A stretch of 64,000 nucleotides of DNA from an uncultured Pseudomonadota bacterium (GCA_902795615.1 CADBLQ010000007.1:1-64000), one strand, 5' to 3'; numbered from the stretch's first letter, positions 9,059 through 18,222 are shown. Program-made: numbers and translations. Notes: generated by a model not told the origin, from the sequence alone.

Positions 9059-9583
9059 TTACTCTGATTTTAAACGGTCTATTTCACGTTTAATAATATC
9101 TTCTACCATCCTATTTAGATTAGCATTCATCCACTTTTGAAGATAGTTCTCAATAACTGTGCGAAAAAATTGTTCAACAGACATGTCAAGATTCAATTCA
9201 GAATTTCGTTTATGTTTACCATATGTTTTTAGTGCTTCAGCTAACTTATTAAACGGACTAGAAATGTTTTTATGTAACTCATTATCCGACGAGTTTTTAA
9301 TGTCACCTTCACTATCATTGAACAAATTATCAAAATGGTCTTGAGTATTGTCAACATTTGCAGAAGTTGGCACACGGTCAGATGTATCTGCAACGTCTTC
9401 TTGTTCTAAAGTAATTACATTATCCTCAAGTCCCATAGAGGGATTACTATTTGAACCTTCGTGTGGGGCAGGATAATCCGTTGCATGAGGATTTTGTTTA
9501 CTATTATCCTCTTCTGCAACATATTTGCGAATGGAAGATAATATATCCTCCATTGACATTTCTTCATCTTTAAAATTAGCCAT
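9059..9583 (-). CDS. popZ: PopZ-family polar organising protein (DUF2497)
   Basis: Matches the DUF2497/PopZ pattern: a short N-terminal helix (SMEDILSSIRKYVAEED), a central acidic low-complexity spacer and a C-terminal helical block (VEQFFRTVIENYLQKWMNAN, then LNRMVEDIIKREIDRLKSE). In Caulobacter PopZ forms a polar matrix that anchors the chromosome partition machinery. The start is placed at the ATG that gives MANFKDEE; another ATG lies two codons upstream. From memory, popZ is commonly found beside tolC in alphaproteobacteria, which supports the call. Presence in a reduced genome suggests that polar organisation is retained. Confidence 0.85.
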   Translation of the reverse strand: MANFKDEEMSMEDILSSIRKYVAEEDNSKQNPHATDYPAPHEGSNSNPSMGLEDNVITLEQEDVADTSDRVPTSANVDNTQDHFDNLFNDSEGDIKNSSDNELHKNISSPFNKLAEALKTYGKHKRNSELNLDMSVEQFFRTVIENYLQKWMNANLNRMVEDIIKREIDRLKSE

Positions 9584-9603
9584 AAGCATTAATTACAATC
9601 CAA

Positions 9604-11193
9604 CTACTTACTAATATACTCATTTTCATTCTTTAATTTCTGACGTCTTTTATTCCAATCGTCCGCACGAGATAGCATACTACGCTGTTGGTGTTTGAAT
9701 TCTTTAAGATAATCGAAGTTATTTCCCGATAATTTCAAATACTTCGGATTAAGACGACCTAACAAACCTAACAATTTACACTGGTTTATTAACTTATCAC
9801 GAATTGCTTCTACTGTCAGTTTTTGAGCTTCAAGTAGTTTTTGTTGTTCTTCCAAGACATCTTTCATAATTTTTACACCTGCTTGATGCTCTTCTTGTGT
9901 TGCTTGTAATGACAGAGAACGAGCTTTTATTGCTTTTTCTCCAGATATAATATTTTCGTTTGATGCCTCTATCATTTCAAGAGCTTGTTTTATTTCTGTC
10001 TTAATTTCTAAATTAATACGTTCTCTAGCAACACGAGCCTTAGTTAATTCTTCTCCAGCTTGCCGTTTTTTTGCCAACCCGCTACCACCACTATAAAGGG
10101 GAATGGTAGCATTTACACCAATGATTGGAGTACCGCGATTTATTGCTGTTGTACTGTGTTTGGCTAGCCCCTCTTTCACAATTCCTGTAGTCCCATTTAT
10201 TTCTTCTATAAGAACGTTACTTTCTACATCTATCGATGGATAAAAGCCACCAGTAGGTTCTTTTGTTTTAGCAACTGATGCCAAATATTCAGCATGTGTT
10301 GCAATCATTTTAGGATTATATTTTTGAGCGATTTCTAATGCTTCATTTTCCGATATTTTAAAGCTAAAAATTTCTTTAGGTCTTTTTAACTTTCCCGAAA
10401 CAACCATACCTGTTATTTCTTCAAGTTTTGCAATATCCGACTGTAATTGAGCCTCAGCAACTGATAGTTTGGCTTCTGCTTCAGCGTATGCAGCATGTGC
10501 TTGTACCACATCTACCTCTTTTGTAGCTCCACCAGCAAGCATTTGGGTAGCAACATTTATACTCTCTTTGCGGGCTTTCATAAATGATTTAATATCTTCA
10601 ATTTCTTCTTGTTTTGCTACAATATTAAAGTACAACTCTACAACTTGCAGTAATATATCTTGCACAAGGCTATCATGTCCTTTCCATTTAGCCTCAATTT
10701 TTTTGTCTATACTTTCTAATTTTGCGAGATCTGCTCTTCCTCTATAAATATTCCACTTTGCACGTAAAGCAGTACGGTATGTAGTATCCGCATTTACGTG
10801 TACATCCTTAGGTTTATCACCTGTCCAATATCTGTACGGAGTAGTAGATACGCCTGATACTGATTCTATAACTGGCTTAAATGCTGATTTTTGAATATTG
10901 TGTTCTTCATTTGCACCTAACACATCATGTTGGCTTTCCAAAATTTTTTTATTATTTTTTAACGCTCCTTCCATGAATGCAATTAACTGGGGTGGAAAAT
11001 TAGCTTTATGTCTTTCTGAAATATAAGTATCTTCGTTACTTTGTGCTAATTTTTTATCTGGTTTAGTTTGTTTTTCTCTTTCATTTAATGTAACTACCTG
11101 AGCTTTTTTGTTATTAGTGCTTTTAGTAGATGAACATCCCACAGTGAACAACATTACTGAAAGCATTAACGGAAAAAGAGCAATTTTGTTCAT
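9604..11193 (-). CDS. TolC-family outer membrane efflux/secretion protein, predicted lipoprotein
   Basis: Outer membrane factor of the TolC type: two long helical halves with heptad-like alanine-rich segments (about residues 180-265 and 370-470) and a predicted beta-barrel/tunnel fold. The N-terminus MNKIALFPLMLSVMLFTVGC ends in a lipobox-like TVGC, so the protein is probably lipidated. It would connect an inner membrane transporter (type I secretion or RND pump) to the outside; no such partner is encoded nearby. It heads the tolC-popZ-trxA cluster. The C-terminal tail is unusually basic. Confidence 0.88.
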   Translation of the reverse strand: MNKIALFPLMLSVMLFTVGCSSTKSTNNKKAQVVTLNEREKQTKPDKKLAQSNEDTYISERHKANFPPQLIAFMEGALKNNKKILESQHDVLGANEEHNIQKSAFKPVIESVSGVSTTPYRYWTGDKPKDVHVNADTTYRTALRAKWNIYRGRADLAKLESIDKKIEAKWKGHDSLVQDILLQVVELYFNIVAKQEEIEDIKSFMKARKESINVATQMLAGGATKEVDVVQAHAAYAEAEAKLSVAEAQLQSDIAKLEEITGMVVSGKLKRPKEIFSFKISENEALEIAQKYNPKMIATHAEYLASVAKTKEPTGGFYPSIDVESNVLIEEINGTTGIVKEGLAKHSTTAINRGTPIIGVNATIPLYSGGSGLAKKRQAGEELTKARVARERINLEIKTEIKQALEMIEASNENIISGEKAIKARSLSLQATQEEHQAGVKIMKDVLEEQQKLLEAQKLTVEAIRDKLINQCKLLGLLGRLNPKYLKLSGNNFDYLKEFKHQQRSMLSRADDWNKRRQKLKNENEYISK

Positions 11194-11296
11194 AATGAAT
11201 AAATATATAGCTTCTTTTGACGTACTCAGGATAGCATGTCGTTAGAATTTTTGTACTATCAATTATGGCTATTAAACTCAGACTTGTTGGTGCTTT

Positions 11297-11326
11297 TTGC
11301 CTTTTATTAGCAATAACTGGTATACT
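11297..11326 (+). promoter_or_regulatory. Predicted tRNA-Leu promoter
   Basis: TTGCCT (11297-11302) and TATACT (11321-11326) separated by 18 bases, with the tRNA 5' end 12 bases downstream of the -10 box. The spacing fits a short-leader stable-RNA promoter. Confidence 0.55.
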
Positions 11327-11337
11327 GTAAGCGTCAC

Positions 11338-11419
11338 GCGGATGTGGTGAAATGGTAGACACGCAAGGTTTAGGACCTTGTGAGAAATCGTGTGGGTTCA
11401 AGTCCCTCCATCCGCACCA
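11338..11419 (+). tRNA. tRNA-Leu (anticodon UAG)
   Basis: Acceptor arms GCGGATG (11338-11344) and CATCCGC (11409-11415) pair fully, and the discriminator and CCA end are encoded. The anticodon stem CAAGG/CCTTG encloses TTTAGGA, giving anticodon TAG. A variable arm and a GGTTCAAGTCC T-arm are present. It reads CTN-type leucine codons. Confidence 0.96.
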
Positions 11420-11471
11420 GTTTTATCTTTGATTAAAAATTTACCTCATAATATAGTTGCGAAACACTGAC

Positions 11472-12224
11472 ATGAAGATCATGCTTATAACAGTTATTAC
11501 TCTTTTCCCATCTGCATTTCCTGGGATATTAGCTTATAGCATTCCAGGCAAACAACTTGGTAAATTATGGGATTTAAAAACTATTAATATTCGAGATTAT
11601 TCAGATAATAAGTGGCAAAGAGTTGATGATACCCCATATGGAGGTGGTGCTGGAATGGTTATAAAACCTAACATAATTCATGATGCATTAACTTCTGCAC
11701 TTAATAATTATCCTGGCAAGCCACCTGCAATTACTTACATGACACCAAGGGGGCAACTGTTTAATAATGTCGTGGCACGCAAGCTTGCCAAAAACGATGG
11801 ACTAATAATACTTTGTGGACGATATGAAGGTATAGATCAGCGAGTAATTGATTACTGGAAAATACATCATAACATGGAAGAAATTAGTATAGGTGATTAT
11901 GTATTATTTGGGGGAGAAGTAGCATCAATGGTTGTAATAGAAAGCGTACTGAGATTTGTTCCAAACATGATGCATAACCACACCTCACCTGAAAACGAGA
12001 GTTTTGAAGTTAGGGATATTAATGGTACTCAAGTTGATTTATTGGAGTATCCGCAGTACACTAAACCTGCAATCTGGCATGATTATAGTGTACCTTCTGT
12101 GTTGTTATCTGGCAACCATTTAGAGATTGCAAAATGGCAGATAGAGCAATCCACACAGATTACAAAAACTGTACGTCCCGACTTGTGGAATTCGTATAAC
12201 TGTAAAAAACGGTACGAACAATAA
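11472..12224 (+). CDS. trmD: tRNA (guanine37-N1)-methyltransferase
   Basis: TrmD, a SPOUT-fold methyltransferase that makes m1G37 in tRNAs reading CNN and some GNN codons, including tRNA-Leu. Characteristic segments are visible: TLFPSAFPG near the N-end, DDTPYGGGAGMV, CGRYEGIDQRVID and ISIGDYVLFGGEVA, which form the knotted AdoMet site. The ATG at 11472 is preferred over an upstream TTG at 11457. rplS follows after 20 bases, the conserved bacterial trmD-rplS pairing; rimM is absent from this spot. Confidence 0.96.
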   Translation: MKIMLITVITLFPSAFPGILAYSIPGKQLGKLWDLKTINIRDYSDNKWQRVDDTPYGGGAGMVIKPNIIHDALTSALNNYPGKPPAITYMTPRGQLFNNVVARKLAKNDGLIILCGRYEGIDQRVIDYWKIHHNMEEISIGDYVLFGGEVASMVVIESVLRFVPNMMHNHTSPENESFEVRDINGTQVDLLEYPQYTKPAIWHDYSVPSVLLSGNHLEIAKWQIEQSTQITKTVRPDLWNSYNCKKRYEQ

Positions 12225-12244
12225 TCTAATTTCGGAGATAGAAC

Positions 12245-12634
12245 ATGAATATCTTACAACAAGTCGAAAAAGAACAAGTTGAAAAGTTAGTTGCTAAAAA
12301 CCCAGTTCCTGACTTTAGAGCGGGTGATACTGTATGTGTATCAGTGAAAATTGTCGAAAATAATAAGGAACGCCGACAATCATTTGAAGGTGTAGTAATT
12401 GCACGTAGAAATCGTTCAATTGGCTCGTCATTTAAAGTACGTAAAATATCAAATGGAGAAGGTGTAGAGCGACTGTTTCATTTATATTCCCCAAATATCG
12501 AGATAAAAGTTTTGAAACATGGTAAAGTTCGTCGAGCCAAGTTGTACTATTTACGTGGTCGTACAGGTAAGGCAGCAAGAATTGCCGAGAGACAGCGTAA
12601 AGTTGAAAATGAACCTCAAACTATTGTACAATAA
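12245..12634 (+). CDS. rplS: 50S ribosomal protein L19
   Basis: 129-residue L19, located at the 30S-50S interface. Core motifs include [26 protein letters not shown] and [15 protein letters not shown]. It has a short C-terminal extension compared with many bacteria. Co-transcribed with trmD and followed by two strong hairpins, the first overlapping its stop codon. Confidence 0.97.
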   Translation: MNILQQVEKEQVEKLVAKNPVPDFRAGDTVCVSVKIVENNKERRQSFEGVVIARRNRSIGSSFKVRKISNGEGVERLFHLYSPNIEIKVLKHGKVRRAKLYYLRGRTGKAARIAERQRKVENEPQTIVQ

Positions 12635-12658
12635 AAGTAGTTCGTGAAGAACTACTTT
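12634..12658 (+). terminator. Perfect hairpin at the end of rplS
   Basis: AAAGTAGTTC (12634-12643) pairs perfectly with GAACTACTTT (12649-12658) around a five-base loop, starting in the rplS stop codon. It is followed by TATTA, a weak T-tail. Confidence 0.6.
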
Positions 12659-12665
12659 ATTACCG

Positions 12666-12694
12666 GCGGGGTCGCAAGACCTCGCTAAATTTTC
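12666..12694 (+). terminator. GNRA-loop hairpin terminator before tRNA-Gln
   Basis: GCGGGGTC (12666-12673) pairs with GACCTCGC (12678-12685) with one G-T pair around a GCAA tetraloop, followed by TAAATTTTC. Likely the main terminator of trmD-rplS; read-through would reach tRNA-Gln three bases later. Confidence 0.6.
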
Positions 12695-12696
12695 TT

Positions 12697-12770
12697 TGGG
12701 AGATAGTTTAACGGTAGAACTGTCGACTCTGGATCGACCAATCCTGGTTCGAAACCAGGTCTCCCAGCCA
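12697..12770 (+). tRNA. tRNA-Gln (anticodon CUG)
   Basis: The acceptor TGGGAGA pairs with TCTCCCA and is followed by G and an encoded CCA. The U1-A72 end pair is typical of tRNA-Gln. The anticodon stem GTCGA/TCGAC encloses CTCTGGA, giving anticodon CTG. The T-arm CCTGGTTCGAAACCAGG is intact. It reads CAG codons and is a plausible GatCAB substrate. Confidence 0.93.
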
Positions 12771-12799
12771 CTGTTTATATTTATTCAACATAGATGAAC

Positions 12800-13579
12800 C
12801 TACATGTTGAATTTTTTGTATTCGTAGTAAGTCTCGAGCCAATTGGGATTATTGCATGTGAAATATGTTTCAATCACTTCATTATACAATTTCTCGTCGA
12901 TTTCAGATAGTTCATCTCCGTTGAGTAAGACAAATACATTGAACAAACCATTAACCCAGGCATCGTCATAACATAGACCCGCATCTGCATTTATAGATTT
13001 AATTACATAATTAACTGCTTGTATGAAAAGCACCTTACCACAGGCAATCCAATTGTTGACTACGTTTTTCAAAGCATTTTCTTTGTTTTGTTTAGATTGC
13101 AAACTGTTGTCAACTCCGGCTTTGACAACTGCCATAATAGGTTCTTTCAGCTTATATACTTCTAATAATTCAAGCTCATCAAGATGACCGAGATTTTTAG
13201 ATAACAATAATAACGTAAATAACGTAGCATAGGCTCTGGCAACTACATCCTTGTATTTTTCATTGTTTACGAAAATACTATTTATTTTTATTGTGTTCAT
13301 AGCCAACAATATTAGCTTCGATTTATTATACGTAGTATTTCTGATTGTTTCACTTAATCGATACAATATATCTGCCTTATACGGCTGGCTTAAAAAACTA
13401 TCTGCCATGAACTCTATATCTTTTCTTAGTCGCAACAGATCATTGCTGGAAGTCCTCATAGTTCTATCAATGCGTTCACATGACGCATTATCTATTGCTG
13501 GATTCACTGCAGATGTAGCTAACACTCTAGGTGTTGCCTCTAAAATAAAAATTAGTGGAAGAAGAATTTTCTTAAACAT
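12800..13579 (-). CDS. Small secreted protein of unknown function
   Basis: I do not recognise this 259-residue protein. The start at 13579 is set by an AGGAG ribosome binding site eight bases upstream and gives MFKKILLPLIFILEATPRVLA, a signal peptide with probable cleavage after VLA. The mature chain is mostly alpha-helical in appearance, with cysteines near residues 33, 181, 207 and 243. It lies alone between tRNA-Gln and dapB with its own promoter-like sequence. It resembles other genes in the window in being an isolated exported protein between housekeeping genes. Confidence 0.75.
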   Translation of the reverse strand: MFKKILLPLIFILEATPRVLATSAVNPAIDNASCERIDRTMRTSSNDLLRLRKDIEFMADSFLSQPYKADILYRLSETIRNTTYNKSKLILLAMNTIKINSIFVNNEKYKDVVARAYATLFTLLLLSKNLGHLDELELLEVYKLKEPIMAVVKAGVDNSLQSKQNKENALKNVVNNWIACGKVLFIQAVNYVIKSINADAGLCYDDAWVNGLFNVFVLLNGDELSEIDEKLYNEVIETYFTCNNPNWLETYYEYKKFNM

Positions 13580-13621
13580 ACTGACACTCCTGTTAATTAA
13601 GTGACAAACTGACACAGGGGA

Positions 13622-13652
13622 ATTGTATCATAAAATTTTGAACAATTAACAA
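13622..13652 (-). promoter_or_regulatory. Predicted extended -10 promoter of the small secreted-protein gene
   Basis: On the minus strand TTGTTA (13652-13647) is followed after 19 bases by TACAAT (13627-13622), preceded by TGA as in extended -10 promoters. It lies about 45 bases upstream of the start codon. Confidence 0.4.
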
Positions 13653-13674
13653 TTTTGATAAAAAATATATAAAA

Positions 13675-14469
13675 TTAAAGCCTATTTCTGTTTAGACTGA
13701 AAAAATCTTTGTAAAGATCCTTAACTACAGGAACAATCATATCCTTAGTAAAGTCATTCATCGTATAAAGAGCTGGGGACTGAGCCACTAACCAACGAAC
13801 AGTTTTTATTACACTTTTTGCAAAAATCTCTTTTGAAAATGCCTTATGTGAAACTGTAATTTCTTCATTATCACTTACAAAACTAACCTCATGTTCGCCT
13901 ACAACTTTGCCACATCTGCGAACACAAAAACCGATATCACCTTGTTTTCGTTGTTGGACAATTCCATGTCGGTCAAATACAGCTACATCACTCAGGTGTA
14001 CACCACGACTTTTTGCGACACTATTCCCTAACATCAATGCTGTACCAGAAGGAGCATCTTTTTTCAATCTATGATGTGTTTCCGAAACTTCAACATCAAA
14101 GGTATCATCTAGTAATTTTCCTATAGCATAAACTGCCATATTGACAATTGATATAAGAAAACTCATATTAGGAGAATAAAAAACAGGAGTGTTCCTGCTA
14201 CAAGCTTTCATCAAGTCAATACATTCATCTGATAAACCCGTAGTGCCAATAATAACCGGAACTATACTTTCACTTTGTAATGCGTACTCTAACATTGATT
14301 GAGTTGCTAATGGACAGGAAAAATCGATAATTGTATCCGTGTCGTCGAACAACTCTGATATTGAATTTTTACTTGAAACCTTCCCAGAAATCTCCAGACC
14401 CTCCTGGAGGGCAGTTTTGATTATCAAACCGCCCATTGAGCCAGTTGCCCCTAAAACCGAAATTTTCAT
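13675..14469 (-). CDS. dapB: 4-hydroxy-tetrahydrodipicolinate reductase
   Basis: NAD(P)H-dependent reductase of the diaminopimelate/lysine pathway, 264 residues. It begins with the Rossmann motif GATGSMGG and carries the family signature ETHHRLKKDAPSGTA, which contains the catalytic His-His-Lys region. Retention suggests peptidoglycan precursor synthesis is kept, in agreement with murB in the same window. It is the last gene of the mlaD-rsfS-ssb-dapB run, 31 bases after ssb. Confidence 0.96.
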   Translation of the reverse strand: MKISVLGATGSMGGLIIKTALQEGLEISGKVSSKNSISELFDDTDTIIDFSCPLATQSMLEYALQSESIVPVIIGTTGLSDECIDLMKACSRNTPVFYSPNMSFLISIVNMAVYAIGKLLDDTFDVEVSETHHRLKKDAPSGTALMLGNSVAKSRGVHLSDVAVFDRHGIVQQRKQGDIGFCVRRCGKVVGEHEVSFVSDNEEITVSHKAFSKEIFAKSVIKTVRWLVAQSPALYTMNDFTKDMIVPVVKDLYKDFFSLNRNRL

Positions 14470-14500
14470 TCGTTTTTAATTTTTTTAAAAATCTATATGC

Positions 14501-14950
14501 TTAAAACGGCACATCATCAAAATCATCTTTATCATCAGGTAATGGCATATCCGACGTATCAGATTTATTTGAACTATTTAATGCACTAACTTCCCGCCGT
14601 GGGTCTAATAAAATTAAGTCACCACGGTATTTCCCAATTACAACTTCCGTAACGTAACGTTCATTACCTGATTTATCAATCCATGACCGAGTTTGAAGCT
14701 GACCTTCAATGTACAATTTCGAACCCTTGCGAACGTATTTCTCGACTAATTCAGCTAATTTTTCATTAAAAATGACTATCCTATGCCATTCAGGATGGTC
14801 TTCCCGTTCACCAGTAGTTTTATTCTTGCGGGTTTCAGTCGTTGCCACCGTAAAAGAGGCTACTTTCGTTTCACTACCAGGAATTATTCTTACCTCAGGA
14901 TCTTTTCCCAAATTTCCTATTAATGTAACTTTATTTAAAGAACCTGCCAT
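14501..14950 (-). CDS. ssb: Single-stranded DNA-binding protein
   Basis: OB-fold protein coating ssDNA in replication and repair. The ATG at 14950 gives MAGSLNKVTLIGNLGKDPEV, the normal SSB N-terminus; a longer in-frame extension to 15019 runs into rsfS and is unlikely. The OB-fold is followed by a short acidic linker and the conserved C-terminal tip DDVPF, which recruits partner proteins. Length is 149 residues. Good candidate for translation coupled with its neighbours. Confidence 0.97.
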   Translation of the reverse strand: MAGSLNKVTLIGNLGKDPEVRIIPGSETKVASFTVATTETRKNKTTGEREDHPEWHRIVIFNEKLAELVEKYVRKGSKLYIEGQLQTRSWIDKSGNERYVTEVVIGKYRGDLILLDPRREVSALNSSNKSDTSDMPLPDDKDDFDDVPF

Positions 14951-15012
14951 ACTATTAATGTCCTTTAACAAACCTTTGTTATCAAACCTCCTTGATTGTA
15001 ACACACAATTGT

Positions 15013-15360
15013 TCAGCAAGCCGATAATAGTCCTTCCAAATCATAATATTTTCGGATATCAGGCTTAAAAATATGAATTTCTATTCCCATTGCTTCAACT
15101 AAAATCCAACCACTTTTTGCATTGCCTGCTATATTTGGTATTACTTGTTTGTTTTTGAAAAAACTATACAAATAATCTGCGACTGACTGTGCGTGTCGAG
15201 ATGATGTACCACTTCCAATTAAACAAACATCGGACATTTTATTACTATTATTTGATAAATCAAACTCTTTTATATCTTCAACTTTTTTATCCGTTAATAA
15301 TGTCTTAATTTCAGCCCAGATTTTCCTAAGTTCATTTGTACTAAATTTATTTGTTTCCAT
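15013..15360 (-). CDS. rsfS: Ribosomal silencing factor (Iojap family)
   Basis: RsfS binds L14 and blocks subunit joining when nutrients are low. The 115-residue protein shows GSGTSSRHAQSVADYL, SGWILVEAMGIEIHIF and RKYYDLEGL, matching the family. The start at 15360 overlaps the end of mlaD by 14 bases and has an AGGAG ribosome binding site eight bases upstream, inside mlaD. The usual neighbours nadD and rlmH are not present here. Confidence 0.92.
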   Translation of the reverse strand: METNKFSTNELRKIWAEIKTLLTDKKVEDIKEFDLSNNSNKMSDVCLIGSGTSSRHAQSVADYLYSFFKNKQVIPNIAGNAKSGWILVEAMGIEIHIFKPDIRKYYDLEGLLSAC

Positions 15361-15796
15361 TACCAGCTCCTGCAATGAATTTATCAACTAGTTTTTCTAA
15401 GTTCAGTGATGATTTAGTATCTTCAACTTCATCCCCCTGTTTTAATAAATCTTTAGAATATCCCACAGATATAGCAACGAACTTATTACCCATAATTCCA
15501 TCTGTACTAATTGCTATAGCACTGTCAGAAGGGATTTTATATTTATTTTGAATTAAAAGTTCCACATTAGCCGAATAATCTTGTTCAAGAGTAAGTTTTT
15601 TGACTATACCAACTTTTATACCATTAATTTTCACATCAGAACCTGAAGTCAGTCCTGAAACGTCTTCGAAACGAGCAGTTAATACGTAACCATCTTTTAT
15701 TTTTTCACCACTTGTTTCATATGCCATATATATAAAAAATCCTGATACAAGGAGAACTCCTGCTCCAATTACCGCCTCTAAGAAATTACCTTTCAT
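15347..15796 (-). CDS. mlaD: MlaD-type substrate-binding protein of the phospholipid transport system
   Basis: Inner-membrane-anchored MCE protein of the Mla (outer membrane lipid asymmetry) ABC system. One N-terminal membrane helix (VIGAGVLLVSGFFIYMAY) precedes a single MCE domain (about residues 37-115; DVSGLTSGSDVKINGIKVG is the signature). At 149 residues it is a compact single-MCE form as in MlaD. The ATPase and permease partners are not adjacent, so they would be encoded elsewhere. Confidence 0.93.
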   Translation of the reverse strand: MKGNFLEAVIGAGVLLVSGFFIYMAYETSGEKIKDGYVLTARFEDVSGLTSGSDVKINGIKVGIVKKLTLEQDYSANVELLIQNKYKIPSDSAIAISTDGIMGNKFVAISVGYSKDLLKQGDEVEDTKSSLNLEKLVDKFIAGAGNGNK

Positions 15797-15935
15797 TTTA
15801 TACTCGCATTTCTTTATATTATCTTATTTTAATTTTACCATATCCCATTGACAGTCCCCATCAGGAGTTTTTTTATCTATCCTTTGTTGAAAGAGCATAA
15901 GGAGTAAAGTATGTCAGTGGTAAATTATTTATCTG

Positions 15936-16715
15936 TTAGTCATATGACTTTATAAATCTCTCATAATAGAACATATATTGTTGCACAATACCCAGCCAGT
16001 TATAGTATTTATCAATGGGAAATAAACCGTTGTAATGCTTTTCAATAATTCTTTTAATCCAGACGTCTTTAGGAAAAGCATTCATATGATGTAACCCAAA
16101 TAGGGCTATGCAGTTTGCAACTTTATCACCGACACCATTGAGGATTTTTAAATAAGTAATAGCAGACTTATAATCCATTGTTTTTAGTTTATCCAAATTA
16201 AATGTGCCATCATATATTTTTTGAACAGCTTCATACAAATACTTAGCTCTATATCCAGTACCAAATGATTGCCAATCATCAATTGATAAATTAGCTAAGG
16301 TATTAATATTAGGAAAATATAGAGTACATATTAAATTAACGGTTTTTGTAATTCTGGGAATGTTATTGTTCTGACTAATAATATAAACAATAATAGTTTC
16401 TAATAAATCCTGTCGTAAAATTCTTAAACCCAAACCAAATTTAACTGCCTTTTGTAAATATGTATCATTTGAATTTAATATTAAATGCTTAATTGTCGAA
16501 TAATCTGTATTTAGGTCAAAATAGCTGTACCATATTTTTTGCCACTCTTCCTCATTACAGTCAACGTTACAAAGCTCAGCAGATACCTGAGTCATTTCAA
16601 GATGGTATTCTTTATGGTAAACTTTCCACTGATTATTGCTATTTTTTGAAATTCTGAAGCATTGACCAGAATTTGCTATCTGTGCAATTGAAAAATCGTG
16701 TAATACTACATCCAT
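15936..16715 (-). CDS. OGG1-type 8-oxoguanine DNA glycosylase/AP lyase
   Basis: Base excision repair enzyme related to eukaryotic OGG1. Seen: the N-terminal segment SGQCFRI, the YIISQNNNIPRI helix, and the helix-hairpin-helix LNGVGDKVANCIALFG with the catalytic lysine (Lys198) followed by FPKDVW with the catalytic aspartate (Asp217). The start at 16715 overlaps the end of the transporter gene by ten bases; the longer frame to 16784 adds a stretch not expected in the family. Bacterial members are known, mainly from Clostridium-like genomes. No mutM is seen nearby. Confidence 0.86.
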   Translation of the reverse strand: MDVVLHDFSIAQIANSGQCFRISKNSNNQWKVYHKEYHLEMTQVSAELCNVDCNEEEWQKIWYSYFDLNTDYSTIKHLILNSNDTYLQKAVKFGLGLRILRQDLLETIIVYIISQNNNIPRITKTVNLICTLYFPNINTLANLSIDDWQSFGTGYRAKYLYEAVQKIYDGTFNLDKLKTMDYKSAITYLKILNGVGDKVANCIALFGLHHMNAFPKDVWIKRIIEKHYNGLFPIDKYYNWLGIVQQYMFYYERFIKSYD

Positions 16716-18130
16716 ATGAAATAAGCATATAAATACCACACTAACAAAAATATTATGGACATAGAAATGCCACACTTTAACCACTTCTGAAGAGAAATAT
16801 AACCAGTAGACGCCATAGTGAGAGAAGTTGGGCAGACGTATGTTGCCAAAAAATCAGATGCAGAACTAAATGAAGCTAACGTAATTGCCAACATCATCGG
16901 ATTAATACCAATTGTAATCCCAGTAGTAAAAAACGGAGCATACAATGCAACTATTTTGGCACTTTCTCCAGTAAAAAAGAATTGAGCAAAAAAATAAATA
17001 GTTGTAAGTAGTATAAATGACGTATTAACTGATAATCCTGTTAAGCGATTAGATATAAAACTATTAAACCAATCTATAACGCCTGTAGAGACTAAGCAAT
17101 TTACTAGTGAAATTAGTATTCCTAAAAGCATCATTGAATTAAAAGCATTATAATTAGATAATACAGTTTTCATATTTAAAATACCAAGAAATACTAGTGT
17201 GCAAAGACCTAATAACGTAGTAGTTAATACTGGAATATGAATGTATTCAGCTAAAATCCAAAGAATTAACATACAGCCGAAGATAGATAATATTATTTTT
17301 TCTTTATTTGAAATTATTCCTAATTGTTCATAATTCTCTTTTGCTTGTTGTTGCAGTTTACCAAGTGTTCCAACTTTGAGACCACATAAATATTTGAGTA
17401 CTATTGGTATCAACAACAATATTATTGAATATGGAATGACCATATACTTAAACCATGAAAACCACGTAAACTTAATTCCAGCTGAAGACGTTATTTCCGG
17501 TATTAAGGCATTTGAAATCATTGCTGTATAGAATAGTCCGCTACTTATTGTATTGCAAAATGAATAAAAGATTGATAAGTATCGTCCTATTGCTTTTTCT
17601 GAAACACCAGGTACATTACTAGATATATATTTTGATAGTGATGTTGCTAATGGAAGCCCTATACTGGCGGCACGAGCAGTATTGCTAGGTAACACGGGGG
17701 CGACTAACAGTTCAGTAAATGCTATACTGTATGATAGTCCCCAAACACTGTGACCGAATTTTTTCATAAAAAAATACGCAAGTCTCAATCCTAATGTTGT
17801 TGACGTAATAACAGATGATACTGATAGAACTGCAAATAATAGCCATGGCACTATGTTAGTGAAGCCCGAGAAACAACTGTTGGCACTGACAGTACCAGTA
17901 GCAGATGCAATAACTATCATTAGAAATAGCCATAATATCTGATGACAAACTTCAAAAATAATGCCGACCATTGCAGTTAAAAATATTACTACCATCCTCA
18001 CGCCTTGTGGTGACAGAGTGGTATAGGAAGGCAAAATAAAACATGCAGTTATAGCTGTTAATAATATTAATGCTATTTTTTTATACTGAATGCCAGTAGT
18101 AGTAATGGTGCTTTTTATACAAGAAAACAT
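16706..18130 (-). CDS. DASS-family dicarboxylate/anion transporter
   Basis: Polytopic inner membrane protein of 474 residues with about 12 hydrophobic segments. It resembles the divalent anion:sodium symporter family (SLC13-like), nearest in motif to 2-oxoglutarate/malate translocators: PSNTARAASIGLPLATSL in the first half and FFTGESAKIVALYAPFF in the second. Substrates are probably C4-C5 dicarboxylates such as 2-oxoglutarate or malate taken from a host; the exact substrate cannot be read from sequence. It precedes and overlaps the glycosylase gene. Confidence 0.88.
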   Translation of the reverse strand: MFSCIKSTITTTGIQYKKIALILLTAITACFILPSYTTLSPQGVRMVVIFLTAMVGIIFEVCHQILWLFLMIVIASATGTVSANSCFSGFTNIVPWLLFAVLSVSSVITSTTLGLRLAYFFMKKFGHSVWGLSYSIAFTELLVAPVLPSNTARAASIGLPLATSLSKYISSNVPGVSEKAIGRYLSIFYSFCNTISSGLFYTAMISNALIPEITSSAGIKFTWFSWFKYMVIPYSIILLLIPIVLKYLCGLKVGTLGKLQQQAKENYEQLGIISNKEKIILSIFGCMLILWILAEYIHIPVLTTTLLGLCTLVFLGILNMKTVLSNYNAFNSMMLLGILISLVNCLVSTGVIDWFNSFISNRLTGLSVNTSFILLTTIYFFAQFFFTGESAKIVALYAPFFTTGITIGINPMMLAITLASFSSASDFLATYVCPTSLTMASTGYISLQKWLKCGISMSIIFLLVWYLYAYFIWM

Positions 18131-18146
18131 GATAATACTTTATGGA

Positions 18147-18222
<76 letters not shown>

